Made by a program: the position numbers and the translations under genes. Below, one piece after another: positions 16,784 through 25,222 of a DNA stretch of 25,222 nucleotides (position 1 is its first letter; each line of letters opens with the position of its first letter). Location: NCBI GenBank assembly GCA_964514105.1, contig CAZEPJ010000064.1:1-25222 (forward strand), written 5' to 3'. The stretch is from CAZEPJ01 sp964514105. Lineage in GTDB: Bacteria; Desulfobacterota; Desulfocorpusculales; Desulfocorpusculum. Under the pieces are notes generated by a model. That model did no database searches, was not told where the DNA came from, and worked only from the letters and a program-made list of their open reading frames with translations.

Positions 16784-17040
16784 CGGGATCACCCCTCTGC
16801 CGTCTTGCCGAAGGATCGACACGAGGTCTCTTGGGACACAGAAATCCGGCTCGGGAAGTTTCTGGTCTCCTGACCAGGCCTTGCGCCGTATCCTCATGTC
16901 AAGCGAAAGGCGTGCTAGGATAGATCGAGGACGGCGCTATGCGGCTAAGTCACTATGGGCAAAGGGTTCTTGGGAAAGGACTTCCTGGGGAAGAAGGGGA
17001 AAGGGGCGCGGCGTCCTGCCGGGATTCCGACAACCTGTCC

Positions 17041-19128
17041 TTATTTCGACACCTGACCTCGGGGGCGATTGATTCCCAGTTTCCTCAATTTGGATTCGAG
17101 GGTCCCTCTCTTGAGGCCCAGCACCTCCGCAGCCCCGCCCTTGCCCGCGACGCGCCATCCCACCCGGGCCAGGACATTCAGGATATGCCTTCTTTCCAGG
17201 TCATCGAGGCGCGAGGGCTCGGCTTCCTCCTGCGACTCCACTTCAGGTATCTTCACTTCTAGGGTCTTTCCGCTGCTCAGAATCATGGCGCGTTCGATGA
17301 CGTTTCTCAGCTCCCTGGCGTTGCCCGGCCATGAATACTGCATCAAGGTCTCCATGGTCTTCTGGGAAATGGTGTCGATTCGTTTCCCCATTCTCTTTTC
17401 GAACTGTCTGACGAAGTTCCAAACCAATAGGGGGATGTCCTCGCGCCGATCCCGGAGAGGCGAAATCGTGATGGGAAACACGTTCAGCCGGTAGTACAGG
17501 TCGCTCCTGAATCTGCCCTCTTTGACCTCGCGGGCCAGGTCCCGGTTGGTGGCCGCGACGATGCGGACATTGACCTGGGTGGTCTCCGAGGAGCCCAGGC
17601 GCTGGAACCTGCCCGTTTCCAAGACCTGCAGGAGCTTGGATTGCAGGTCCAGGGGCAGCTCCCCGATCTCGTCCAGAAACAGGGTGGACTCGTGGGCCGT
17701 CTCGAAGCGTCCGATCATCCTGGTCAAGGCCCCGGTGTAGGCCCCCTTCTCGCGGCCAAACAATTCGCTCTCGATGAGCGTGGGAGGGAGGGACGCACAG
17801 TTGACGGTCACCAGCATCCGATCCTTTCGCACACTCAACTGATGGATGGCCTGTGCCAGCAGCTCCTTGCCCGTCCCTGTCTCGCCCAGGATGAGGACGG
17901 TCGAATCCGTAGGGGCCACCTGTTCCACCTGGGCCAGGACGTTCTTCATGGCGTGGCTTCGACGGACGATATCCTCGTGGGCATGCTGAAGCCTGATCTC
18001 CCGACGCAGGTATACGTTCTCGGCCTCCAGCCGCTGCTTGAGTTGCTCGATCTCCTGGAGACGATCCTGATTCGCCTTCTCCATCGCCTTGCGGGCGAGC
18101 GCGTTGGCAAAGACCTGGGCGACAAGCTGGAATCCCCTCACCTCCGTCTCCGGCCAGTCCCGCTCCTCCCGCGCGAGGGAGAATGTCAGCATACCGAAGA
18201 CCGGCCCTCTTCCGACGGAAAACGGAACCACCACGACAGCCTTGATACCGAACCGATCGCAACTCCCCCGGTCGCTGCCTGCTTCCGGCGGAAGGTCTGA
18301 CACGCTTCTCAGAACCACGGTCTCCCCCGCCATGATCTTTTGGGTTATCCAGGGGAAGTACTCCTTTGCGCTCGGCCGCTCGGGAATTGGCGGGCCTTCC
18401 CGATGTCGATGCACGTGCGTCATCATCGCGGTCCCAGGCTCTTGGTCAGAGACCTGCCAGAGTGTGGAACGATCCACGTCGAGCAGTTCGCAGATACGGC
18501 GCTGGGCGTCCTCGATCTCACCGCTTATCTGGTCGGTGGGTAGATTCACAAAGCGCGCCGAAACCTCGGCCGTGAGTCTTTCGAAACTCAGCCGCTTCTG
18601 CAGCTCATTCTCGGATGCAGTGAGTCTTTCGTTGGCCAAAGCCAGCTCTGCCGTGCGTTGGTTCACGCGTTCTTCGAGTTCCTCGCGCGCATTTCGCAGG
18701 GCGTCATTCTGGGCCTCGACTTTGGCTCGAAGGCGCGCCAGGCTCAGGTGGGTTTCCACCCTCGCCAAGACCTCCTCGCTCTGAACCGGTTTGACCACAT
18801 AGTCCACCCCCCCGGCGGCAAACCCCCTGAGCTTGTCCGTCTTGTCATCGATGGCGCTGATGAATATCACCGGGACCTCGTTCGTCTTCTGATTCTCCCG
18901 GAGACATCGGCACACGTTGAAGCCATCCATGTCAGGCAACCGAACGTCGAGCAGAATCAGCTCCGGCGGATCCTCCTGGGCGAAGGCCAGGGCCATCTGG
19001 CCGCTCGGCGCGCACCGAACGTCGTATCCCTGGCGGCCGAGCAGGGCCTCCATGGTCCGGAGGGTGGACAGATCGTCATCCACGACGAGGAGGGTCCCCT
19101 TGCTCCCGTCCGTCGGCATATCAGCCAT
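17041..19128 (-). CDS. Sigma-54-dependent response regulator, REC-GAF-AAA+-HTH
   Basis: A 695-aa transcription activator. An N-terminal receiver (about 12-130) has the acidic pocket (VVDDD, 15-19), phospho-acceptor Asp61 in LILLDVRLPDMDG and Lys113. A coiled coil (130-180) leads to a GAF-type domain (about 185-345), another short coil, then the sigma-54 AAA+ domain: Walker A GETGTGK (415-421), the sigma-54 contact loop GAYTGA (462-467), Walker B LFLDEI (483-488). A Fis-type HTH closes the protein (643-686). The loop has Tyr where GAFTGA is usual. The ATG at 19128 lies inside the kinase gene (8-nt overlap) and follows AGGAGAG. It should be phosphorylated by the adjacent kinase and activate sigma-54 promoters; its targets are unknown. 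Confidence 0.93.
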   Translation of the reverse strand: MADMPTDGSKGTLLVVDDDLSTLRTMEALLGRQGYDVRCAPSGQMALAFAQEDPPELILLDVRLPDMDGFNVCRCLRENQKTNEVPVIFISAIDDKTDKLRGFAAGGVDYVVKPVQSEEVLARVETHLSLARLRAKVEAQNDALRNAREELEERVNQRTAELALANERLTASENELQKRLSFERLTAEVSARFVNLPTDQISGEIEDAQRRICELLDVDRSTLWQVSDQEPGTAMMTHVHRHREGPPIPERPSAKEYFPWITQKIMAGETVVLRSVSDLPPEAGSDRGSCDRFGIKAVVVVPFSVGRGPVFGMLTFSLAREERDWPETEVRGFQLVAQVFANALARKAMEKANQDRLQEIEQLKQRLEAENVYLRREIRLQHAHEDIVRRSHAMKNVLAQVEQVAPTDSTVLILGETGTGKELLAQAIHQLSVRKDRMLVTVNCASLPPTLIESELFGREKGAYTGALTRMIGRFETAHESTLFLDEIGELPLDLQSKLLQVLETGRFQRLGSSETTQVNVRIVAATNRDLAREVKEGRFRSDLYYRLNVFPITISPLRDRREDIPLLVWNFVRQFEKRMGKRIDTISQKTMETLMQYSWPGNARELRNVIERAMILSSGKTLEVKIPEVESQEEAEPSRLDDLERRHILNVLARVGWRVAGKGGAAEVLGLKRGTLESKLRKLGINRPRGQVSK

Positions 19129-22123
19129 CGGATCTCTCCTTGAGCGCTTCCTCCGTCACCTCCGCCAGCCAATCGAATCGGTAGCTGCGCGTCCACTGGG
19201 TCAAGACCCCGGCCAGATCCGCATGGGCCGGCTCGACCCCCCCGATCAGTTCGTGAAGCCGCCCGGATAGGCCGGTTCTCGACGCCTGGCGAAGATCCTC
19301 CAGCCAAGCCCGGGGCAAGACGGATAATTGAGCGGCCGTCAACGGCAACGCTTGCCCCGAGCCCTCGCGGAGGGATCCCGAGGCATCCGACCCCAGATCA
19401 ACGTATTTGACGTCCAGGCATTTCCCGATTTCCTGAAGGAGCTCGTTGGCATCCACGGGCTTTCGCAGGAGGCCATCGAAGTCCGGAAGCAGGGGGAGCG
19501 AGCCGTTCTTCTCAATGACGTGGGCGGTGACCGCAATGATGGGCGTGTGCACCCCTTTCCCGTCTTCATCCCTCCCTTCTCGCTCCGCAGCTCGGATTCT
19601 CCAGGCCGCCTCATGCCCGTCCATCACCGGCATCCGAAGGTCCATGAGGATCAAATCCGCCCGGCGAGTCGCGTGCATCTCCAGGGCCTCCTGCCCGTTT
19701 CCCGCTTCCCGCACTTGGAATCCCGCCTGCTCCAGGAAACGCCCGAACACGGACCGACTGTCCGCATCGTCGTCCACAAGCAGGACCTCATACAGCGGCT
19801 GGCCGGGCGCGAGGCGCAAGGCCTTTTTGGCCGACCGCCCGGGCAGCAGAGCCCCGTCCTCTGGGAGCGAGACCTGGATGTGGAACCCGAAGACGCTCCC
19901 CTTGCCGAGCTGGCTCCTGGCAGTCAGCCCACCCCCGAGGAGGGCCACCAGGGAACGACTGAGGGCCAATCCCAGCCCCGTTCCCTCGCTGGGGCCTCGG
20001 GGCGTCCGCACCTGCACGAAGGGCTCGAAAATCCTCTCCAAGTCCTGCGGGGCAATGCCGACTCCAGTATCCTCGACCTCGAACGCCAGACGCCCCTTTC
20101 GCCCTTGGGGGGGTTCACCAGTGCCGGCCTCCCCGGGTTTTTCGGGGTGCGCGCAAGGAGGAGGGTTCCCCCAGGACTCTGGCTCGGCGCCCCCGGTGAA
20201 ACTCGTCCTGACCAGGACGCGCCCTTCCTCGGTAAACTTGATCGCGTTTCCGATGAGGTTGATCAGGATCTGGCGCAGCTTCCTCTCATCGGCCCAGACA
20301 TGCCGGGGCACACCCGGATGTCTGTGGAATGCCAATTGCAGGCCCTTGGCCCGGGCCCGCACCTCCATCATCCTGTGCAGGTCTTCCAGGAACCAAGGAA
20401 GGTCAAAGCCGGTGTTCACGGCTCGGATCTGCCCAGCCTCGATCTTGGACATCTCCAGCACATCATCGATCAGTTCGAGCAGATGTCTCCCGCTGCGGTC
20501 GAGTATTCGCAGCAACTCGGTGTGGCTCCCCTGGAACGCGGCGTCGCTCTCCAACAGCTGGGTCACTCCGAGGATGCTGTTGAGCGGCGTGCGAAGTTCG
20601 TGGCTCATGTTGGCGAGAAACGCGGTCTTGGCCTGACTGGCGATCTGGGCCTCGTCTCGGGCCGTCTCCAGTTCCTCCGTTCGCCGTCGGACCGATTCCT
20701 CCAACTGTTCTTGTTGCCGCCCCAGCGCCTCCTGCCGCGCTTGGTCCTCGGTCACATCCCGGTCAACGGTGCAGATGAGGTCTTCGACGGGGGTTGCGTT
20801 GCATTGCAGCCATCGATAGCTCCCGCCTTTGCAGCGGTGGCGGTTTTCGAACGCCTGCACCGTCTGCTGGGTCTCCAGGCTGAGCACGGCCTCGCGGGTC
20901 CTGTTCACGTCGTGGGGGTGGTTAAAGTCCATGCATCGCTCCAGTTCCTCCGTCTTTCGCAACAGCGACTCCTCCGCCGACTTCCGGCGGCGCTTCTGAA
21001 CCAGGAGCGTAGCGACCAACACCGACTGCGCCGCCAGGAAGACCAGGATACCGAGGGCGTAATACCGGAGATCCCAAAGGGTGAATTCCCTGTTGATGAC
21101 GGTGCTGCCCGCGGGCAATGCCTTCTCACTGAGATCCCAGCGTCGGAGCAGCCTCCAATCGAACATGGGCCAGGAAGGCACCTCCAGAAAGGCCGGGAGG
21201 TCACCCGAGGCCTTGGCGCCTCGGAGGATATCCAGTGCCAGTTTCCCCGCCCGGGTACCAACGAGTTCGTGGTCAAAAAGAGAGCCGACGACGATGCCAT
21301 CTCCCCACAAGAGCTGGAACAAACCAAGGACCAGTGCGGACGAGACCTGACTCACTCGCCGGCTCACCTTCTCGATTGTGAAAACTCTGCCCGTCACGTC
21401 CATGGCAAGAGGAATCATGAGGACAATGGTCCCGGTCGGCGCGGTGGACACCGTGGTCAGAATCTCGTCCAAGGGCATGCGGTTCAGGTAACGAGAATCG
21501 AGGAGGTCCTCCCATTTCTTGAATTCCCGCCTCGCCTGATCTTCCGCCGCCCTGTCCGTTTCGTGAACCCCGCCCACGATATAGACCCGCTTGGCTCCAG
21601 GAAGCAGCCTCAGCGCGCTGCCAAGGGTGCCGGCCATATCCGCTTTCGGGGCATGGAGGATCACCCGGCGGCCGACTTTGGGGGGCTCGAAACCCACCGG
21701 CATCCACAGGGCCACGATGGGAACGTCGGGAAAGATCGTTCGCCCTTCTTCGAGCAGGAAACGGAAGGCCTCGGCGAACACCGTGATGATCGCATCGATC
21801 TTGGGGTGGCCGTAGCGAAGACGCATCAAATCGGCCATCCGCTCTTTGTGCTCGGGACCGGGATTCCGCGCCAGATCCAGGTACTCGAAGAACTGGTTTC
21901 GGCTGCCTACCCCGCCCGCATGGAGAGCGGCCCTCAATCCGCGGTCGGTCAACTCGAAGATGGGCACGTTGGATTCAAAGGCGTGCAGGACCAGGACGCC
22001 CTTTTCGCGCAAGTCGCTTTGTGGCTGCCTCTGGGCGTCGGACGGGCAGGGAAGGGCGGCACTCTCAACGAGGAGCAGGGAAAAGGCGCACAAAGCTGCG
22101 ATCCGTATTCTCTGCCTGCGCAA
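19121..22123 (-). CDS. Hybrid sensor histidine kinase with periplasmic binding-protein-like sensor
   Basis: A 1000-aa membrane kinase. An N-terminal signal anchor (about 6-25) leads to a periplasmic region (35-350) resembling ABC-type substrate-binding sensors, then one transmembrane segment (355-376). A shortened PAS (about 393-460) follows, then a coil, HisKA with His508 in FLANMSHELRTPLN, HATPase (N-box NLIGNAIKF, DTGVG, GTGLGLALS), a receiver with Asp828 and Lys888, and a C-terminal helical domain without an obvious Hpt histidine. I chose the TTG at 22123 because GGAGGA lies 7 nt upstream and the signal peptide then starts naturally. A GTG at 22216 would add 31 residues. The stop overlaps the response-regulator start, so the two form a signalling pair. 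The ligand is unknown. Confidence 0.9.
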   Translation of the reverse strand: MRRQRIRIAALCAFSLLLVESAALPCPSDAQRQPQSDLREKGVLVLHAFESNVPIFELTDRGLRAALHAGGVGSRNQFFEYLDLARNPGPEHKERMADLMRLRYGHPKIDAIITVFAEAFRFLLEEGRTIFPDVPIVALWMPVGFEPPKVGRRVILHAPKADMAGTLGSALRLLPGAKRVYIVGGVHETDRAAEDQARREFKKWEDLLDSRYLNRMPLDEILTTVSTAPTGTIVLMIPLAMDVTGRVFTIEKVSRRVSQVSSALVLGLFQLLWGDGIVVGSLFDHELVGTRAGKLALDILRGAKASGDLPAFLEVPSWPMFDWRLLRRWDLSEKALPAGSTVINREFTLWDLRYYALGILVFLAAQSVLVATLLVQKRRRKSAEESLLRKTEELERCMDFNHPHDVNRTREAVLSLETQQTVQAFENRHRCKGGSYRWLQCNATPVEDLICTVDRDVTEDQARQEALGRQQEQLEESVRRRTEELETARDEAQIASQAKTAFLANMSHELRTPLNSILGVTQLLESDAAFQGSHTELLRILDRSGRHLLELIDDVLEMSKIEAGQIRAVNTGFDLPWFLEDLHRMMEVRARAKGLQLAFHRHPGVPRHVWADERKLRQILINLIGNAIKFTEEGRVLVRTSFTGGAEPESWGNPPPCAHPEKPGEAGTGEPPQGRKGRLAFEVEDTGVGIAPQDLERIFEPFVQVRTPRGPSEGTGLGLALSRSLVALLGGGLTARSQLGKGSVFGFHIQVSLPEDGALLPGRSAKKALRLAPGQPLYEVLLVDDDADSRSVFGRFLEQAGFQVREAGNGQEALEMHATRRADLILMDLRMPVMDGHEAAWRIRAAEREGRDEDGKGVHTPIIAVTAHVIEKNGSLPLLPDFDGLLRKPVDANELLQEIGKCLDVKYVDLGSDASGSLREGSGQALPLTAAQLSVLPRAWLEDLRQASRTGLSGRLHELIGGVEPAHADLAGVLTQWTRSYRFDWLAEVTEEALKERSDG

Positions 22124-22130
22124 GGCCGCT

Positions 22131-22136
22131 TCCTCC
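22131..22136 (-). promoter_or_regulatory. Ribosome site deciding a TTG start
   Basis: GGAGGA on the minus strand, 7 nt before the TTG at 22123. There is no ATG in frame before the signal peptide, and the GTG at 22216 lacks a comparable site. This is the main reason for placing the kinase start here. Confidence 0.6.
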
Positions 22137-22271
22137 GATTCCCCGAAGCCGGTGCGCCGGGGGCACCCTTTCGCCCAACGGGGCAAGCGCTGCACCACGG
22201 AGGCGAGCCGGCACACACCCCCTCGCCGTTCCTGAAATCAGCACGCTACAAGCGACATGGAACTATGCGGG

Positions 22272-22280
22272 ATTATACCA
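22272..22280 (-). promoter_or_regulatory. Extended -10 promoter for the kinase/regulator pair
   Basis: On the minus strand TGGTATAAT: a perfect -10 (22272-22277) with the TG extension. No good -35 is found at 16-18 bp, as is usual for extended -10 promoters. Transcription would start near 22265, giving a leader of about 140 nt before the kinase. Confidence 0.5.
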
Positions 22281-22750
22281 CAGGCGGAGGAGGAGTGGGC
22301 TCTTGCTCTGCCGCTTGACACACGGAATCAAAGCCTGCCGCTCTTCCCGTCAACCTGTACGTCAAATGCGCGAGGGCGGCCAGGAACACCGCTGCGGCTC
22401 GCAAGCACATGCCCAGGTCCCCGGAGCCGGTCCTCGGGAGGGCGGCTCGGGAATCCCCGCCGTTGTCTTTGGCGGGCCGTGCCCCTTTGGGAAGGGGACG
22501 CTCCTCGAGCACCTTCCTGGGGAAGTTCTCGGCTGCGCCTCCATCGAGGCGTCGATCCACGGGCCCAGGTCCGGAGAGCCTCTGTGGGCACGAAGGTTGG
22601 TCTCGTCGTGGAAACCCTCTGGTCGTGAGATCGTCACCCGGCCCCAGGGTCTCCGCCTTGCCTCTTTCCAATGGAGAATCGCTCCTCCCCCGCGGGCGCC
22701 CCGGAGCCCCGCCCATGCCAGGAGCCGGCAGGAGATCCAGGCACGCACGC
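22281..22750. other. Intergenic stretch without a supportable gene
   Basis: About 470 bp between the kinase promoter and the nitroreductase-like gene. Open frames exist on both strands, but their translations are Pro/Arg/Gly-rich and show no motif or good start. Small inverted repeats occur, for example CCCGCC/GGCGGG at 22456-22476 and CCCCTT/AAGGGG at 22482-22497, neither followed by a T-run. It could be a decayed gene; I see nothing to prove that. Confidence 0.5.
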
Positions 22751-23617
22751 CTATGGTGCCGCCCTCCAGCTCGCCGTGTACTCCACGGTGTCGCCGGGCC
22801 TGGGGATCTCGGGGTCATCCACCACCCAGTGTCCCGTCAGTTTGGATTCCCGGGCCGCCAGGTCGAAGTGGCACATGGCGATGCCCATGTCCACCCGCTG
22901 CAGGTCGCACAGGCCCAGGAGGCGGAAGGCCAGGCTCCCTTTGCCGTAGCCCTTGGTCCGCTGCAGGTAGAAATGGAACTGCTCGCCCTGGCGCACGATG
23001 CGCCAAGGCTGCTTGTTGGAGGCCGACGGCGCCCAGCGCACCGCCTGGATCACGTCCCAAAACGGGCCGGCCGCATCCTGGCCGCAGGGGGCTGCGAATC
23101 CACCGTCAAAGAAGATCTCCTCGGCGGCCAGGCGATCCCTGGCCCCCATCCCCAGCCGGATCTGCTCCCTCAGGCGCCCGTCCCGGGCGGGGTACCCCGC
23201 GGCCGCAACCGCCGGGATCCGCTCCCCGGGCTTCAGGCCGATTTTCCTGGCGAAGCCGCTCTTGGTGAAGGTGCCCCCGAGCCAGCACGTCCCCAGCCCC
23301 ATCGCCGTGGCGGCGAGCACGGCGCGCTCCATGAGGTAGCCGTAGTCCTCCAGGTCTTTGGGGGCCTCCACCACGGCGCCCACCAGGAACCCCGCCGCCC
23401 CCTTGATGAAGCCGTACGTGCCCAGGCCCTTGAGGGAGGCCCGATCCTGCTCGGTGGCCGCCACCAGTGCGAAACGGGCCCGGCTGCCCAGGGGGCCCCA
23501 TCCGTTGGAGGCCAAAAACCCCGAGAGATCTTCCCGCGCTTGGGCCTCGATGGGCCGGTTCACGTATGTGCGGCAGGAGTACCGCCGCCCGATGATGTCC
23601 AAGGCGCTCGTCCGCAC
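22751..23617 (-). CDS. Nitroreductase-family protein (TM1586-like)
   Basis: A 288-aa cytosolic flavoprotein-like product. It has two related halves, as in the TM1586-type putative nitroreductases. The first half opens with IIGRRYSCRTYVNRPIE (8-24), and the second has AVRWAPSASNKQPWR (192-206), the usual FMN-side signature. A GLGTCWLGGTFTKSGF segment (107-122) lies between. FMN binding and NAD(P)H-linked reduction are inferred from the family; the natural substrate is unknown. I chose the GTG at 23617 because GGGGGAGGGG lies 5 nt upstream. A GTG 11 codons earlier is an alternative. It follows the acyl-CoA synthetase subunit gene after 92 bp and is probably co-transcribed with it. Confidence 0.82.
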   Translation of the reverse strand: MRTSALDIIGRRYSCRTYVNRPIEAQAREDLSGFLASNGWGPLGSRARFALVAATEQDRASLKGLGTYGFIKGAAGFLVGAVVEAPKDLEDYGYLMERAVLAATAMGLGTCWLGGTFTKSGFARKIGLKPGERIPAVAAAGYPARDGRLREQIRLGMGARDRLAAEEIFFDGGFAAPCGQDAAGPFWDVIQAVRWAPSASNKQPWRIVRQGEQFHFYLQRTKGYGKGSLAFRLLGLCDLQRVDMGIAMCHFDLAARESKLTGHWVVDDPEIPRPGDTVEYTASWRAAP

Positions 23618-23709
23618 CGTCGCCCCTCCCCCAAGGCACGGCACATGGCCTCTCGGGTGGCGCCTGGTTTCAATCCAGCGTCTCCGGAAGCCCGGCCGGG
23701 AGCCCCCCC

Positions 23710-25116
23710 TCAGGGCGCCCTGCGGGTGATCCGGCTGTACGCCACCAGGCCGTACATGGCCCGGGCACACTCCTCGGGGAACTCGTAGAAGGGGATGTCC
23801 CGCTCCCTCATGATCTCGAAGGCCACCCCCTGCATGGTGGTCCTCATGCTCGTGGCCAGAAGAGGCTTCCGGTACTTCACGGGGATGCCCGATAGGATCT
23901 CCGCGGCGCTGATCAGGTCCCGGATGCGGTCGGGGGGCTGGCCCGGGAAGGAGATGGGGGCCATGGTGATGAGGCCGTCCACGCACTGCTGCTGCGCCAC
24001 GATCTCGGCCACCCGGGCGATGGCCAGCGGCCTGGGGTCGGCCGCCAGGTCGATGGGATTTCTGGGCGGCGGGGCGTGGGGGAGGAGGAGTCCCTGGATC
24101 TGCGCCACGGTCTCCCCGGGGAACTCGGGGACCTCGAGCCCCAGCACGCCGCAGGCGTCGGTGGTCACCACGCAGTGCCCCCCGCCCATGGCGATGATGC
24201 CGATGCGGTTGCCGGCGGGCAAGGGCTGCTTGACCAAGGCCTCGGCCAGGTCGAAGGCGTGGATCACGTCGTAGGTCCGGATGATCCCCACCTCCCTGCA
24301 CACCGCGGTGAAGACCTCGTCGGACCCGGCCATGGAGGCCGTGTGGGAGAGGGTGGCCCGGGCGCCGTGCTCGGTAACGCCCGCCTTGTACATGATGACG
24401 GGCTTTCTGCGGGTCACCTCCCGCGTGATCCGCAGGAACCGCTCTCCATCCTTGATCCCCTCCAGGTACGCGACCACGACCCGCGTGTCCGGATCTTCCC
24501 CCAGGTAGGCCAGGTAGTCCGCCACGTTGAGGTCGGCCTGGTTGCCCACGCTGATGAACTTGCTGAAGCCGTACCCCTTGGCGCACGCCACCTCCAGGAG
24601 ATAGGAGCCCATGGTGCCGCTCTGGGACACGAAGGAGATGCCGCCCGAGGGCGGGGTGAACCGGAAGGCCGTGTTGAAGCGCGACGCCGAGCTCCACATG
24701 CCCATGACGTTGGGCCCCATGAACCGGATGCCCGCTGCCCGCGCCGTCCCGACGACCTCGTCCTGGAGAGCCCGCCCCGCCTCGCCCGTCTCGGCGAAAC
24801 CGGCGGAGATGATGATGGCCGCCTTGACCCCCTTGGCCGCGCAGTCCCGCATGGCGGCCGGCACCTGGGATGCGGGCACGGTGATGATGGCCAGCTCAAC
24901 GGGTTCGGGGATGGCCTCCAGGGAGGGGTACGCCCGGAGGCCCAGGATGGCCTTTTCCCTGGGGTTGACCGGGAAGATCCGGCCGCGGTAGCCCGCCACG
25001 ATGGGCCTGGATACCATCCAGTTGCCCCACTTGTACGGCGAGCCGGACGCGCCGATGACGGCGATGGATTCCGGCTCGAACAGCGCTCGCAGCTCCTGGA
25101 CGATCTCTCGGCTCAT
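23710..25116 (-). CDS. ADP-forming acyl-CoA synthetase, alpha subunit (CoA-binding)
   Basis: A 468-aa protein matching the stand-alone alpha subunit of ADP-forming acetyl/acyl-CoA synthetases, which link acyl-CoA cleavage to ATP formation. A Rossmann CoA-binding domain opens with SIAVIGASGSPYKWGNW (17-33). Two succinyl-CoA-ligase-like domains follow, including SFVSQSGTMG (161-170) and LSHTASMAGSDEVF (256-269), where His258 is the expected phosphorylated histidine. The usual GPNCxG reads GPNVMG (134-139). The ATP-grasp beta subunit, often fused or adjacent, is not downstream and may lie outside the window. The ATG at 25116 fits the family N-terminus although its ribosome site is weak. Substrate acid is unknown; a related protein acetyltransferase lacks its GNAT domain here. 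Confidence 0.88.
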   Translation of the reverse strand: MSREIVQELRALFEPESIAVIGASGSPYKWGNWMVSRPIVAGYRGRIFPVNPREKAILGLRAYPSLEAIPEPVELAIITVPASQVPAAMRDCAAKGVKAAIIISAGFAETGEAGRALQDEVVGTARAAGIRFMGPNVMGMWSSASRFNTAFRFTPPSGGISFVSQSGTMGSYLLEVACAKGYGFSKFISVGNQADLNVADYLAYLGEDPDTRVVVAYLEGIKDGERFLRITREVTRRKPVIMYKAGVTEHGARATLSHTASMAGSDEVFTAVCREVGIIRTYDVIHAFDLAEALVKQPLPAGNRIGIIAMGGGHCVVTTDACGVLGLEVPEFPGETVAQIQGLLLPHAPPPRNPIDLAADPRPLAIARVAEIVAQQQCVDGLITMAPISFPGQPPDRIRDLISAAEILSGIPVKYRKPLLATSMRTTMQGVAFEIMRERDIPFYEFPEECARAMYGLVAYSRITRRAP

Positions 25117-25178
25117 CACGCGTCTTTTGCCCGATGATGGTCCTTCCCCACGTTCGACGGCAGGCCTGTATGTCCGGC

Positions 25179-25207
25179 ACGCTAGCACCGGCCGATGGGA
25201 CTGTCAA
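25179..25207 (-). promoter_or_regulatory. Sigma-70-type promoter upstream of the acyl-CoA synthetase gene
   Basis: On the minus strand TTGACA (25202-25207), a 17-bp spacer, then TAGCGT (25179-25184). The -35 is perfect and the spacing ideal; the -10 matches at three positions. It would give a leader of about 55 nt. Confidence 0.45.
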
Positions 25208-25222
25208 CGTTGGACGCCAGGG

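Noticed and set aside
16897..16902. Perfect TTGACA (minus strand) upstream of the ABM-domain gene
   Set aside because: No acceptable -10 at 16-18 bp, so I do not call a promoter there.
19328..22318. 996-codon plus-strand open frame antisense to the kinase
   Set aside because: No recognisable motif, and the kinase domains on the minus strand are complete.
22456..22497. Two short GC hairpins as possible terminators
   Set aside because: Neither is followed by a T-run on either strand and the stems are only 6 bp, expected by chance at this GC content.
22273..22818. 181-codon minus-strand frame and overlapping plus-strand frames
   Set aside because: Low-complexity translation, no ribosome site, partial overlap with the nitroreductase-like gene; not supportable as a gene or a pseudogene.

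Overview
This is a GC-rich bacterial window of 25.2 kb, and every gene I can support lies on the minus strand. Long open frames antisense to the real genes are a by-product of the high GC at third codon positions. The intergenic DNA carries two dispersed repeat types: inverted elements starting with a gatgatctcg-aagaagtca core and holding ccccgg hairpins, and a heptameric CGAATxx repeat. From memory these resemble repeats common in Desulfobacterota (former Deltaproteobacteria). Together with a sigma-54 two-component pair and an ADP-forming acyl-CoA synthetase alpha subunit, they suggest a Gram-negative of that kind. Placement is tentative, since no rRNA or other marker is present.

Layout, from right (upstream for the minus strand) to left. 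(1) 25.2-22.7 kb: a TTGACA-type promoter, a stand-alone ADP-forming acyl-CoA synthetase alpha subunit and a two-part nitroreductase-like protein, then about 470 bp with no supportable gene. (2) 22.3-17.0 kb: an extended -10 promoter, a hybrid sensor histidine kinase with a periplasmic substrate-binding-like sensor, and an overlapping REC-GAF-AAA+ sigma-54 activator. (3) 16.8-1.6 kb: a long run of co-oriented genes centred on glucan breakdown. In order these are an ABM-domain protein, glycogen phosphorylase (glgP), an unrecognised 495-aa protein, a GH63-like hydrolase, a GH13 alpha-amylase-family hydrolase, an unrecognised 372-aa lipoprotein, a Ca2+/H+-antiporter-family protein, debranching enzyme (glgX), pyruvate kinase (pyk) and a tiny lipoprotein. 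(4) 1.6-0 kb: a lone AapJ-type amino-acid binding protein bracketed by two inverted copies of the repeat element.

Functionally, GlgP would release glucose-1-phosphate from glycogen, GlgX would remove limit branches, and the GH63-like and GH13 enzymes would process further alpha-glucans or glycosides. Pyruvate kinase, joined to glgX by an ATGA overlap, ties this to lower glycolysis. No glycogen synthesis genes (glgA, glgB, glgC) are in the window. The least explained parts are the 495-aa protein between glgP and the GH63-like gene, the 372-aa lipoprotein whose start overlaps the amylase stop, and the altered second exchanger motif in the antiporter. I see no CRISPR array, tRNA, rRNA, transposase or phage gene.
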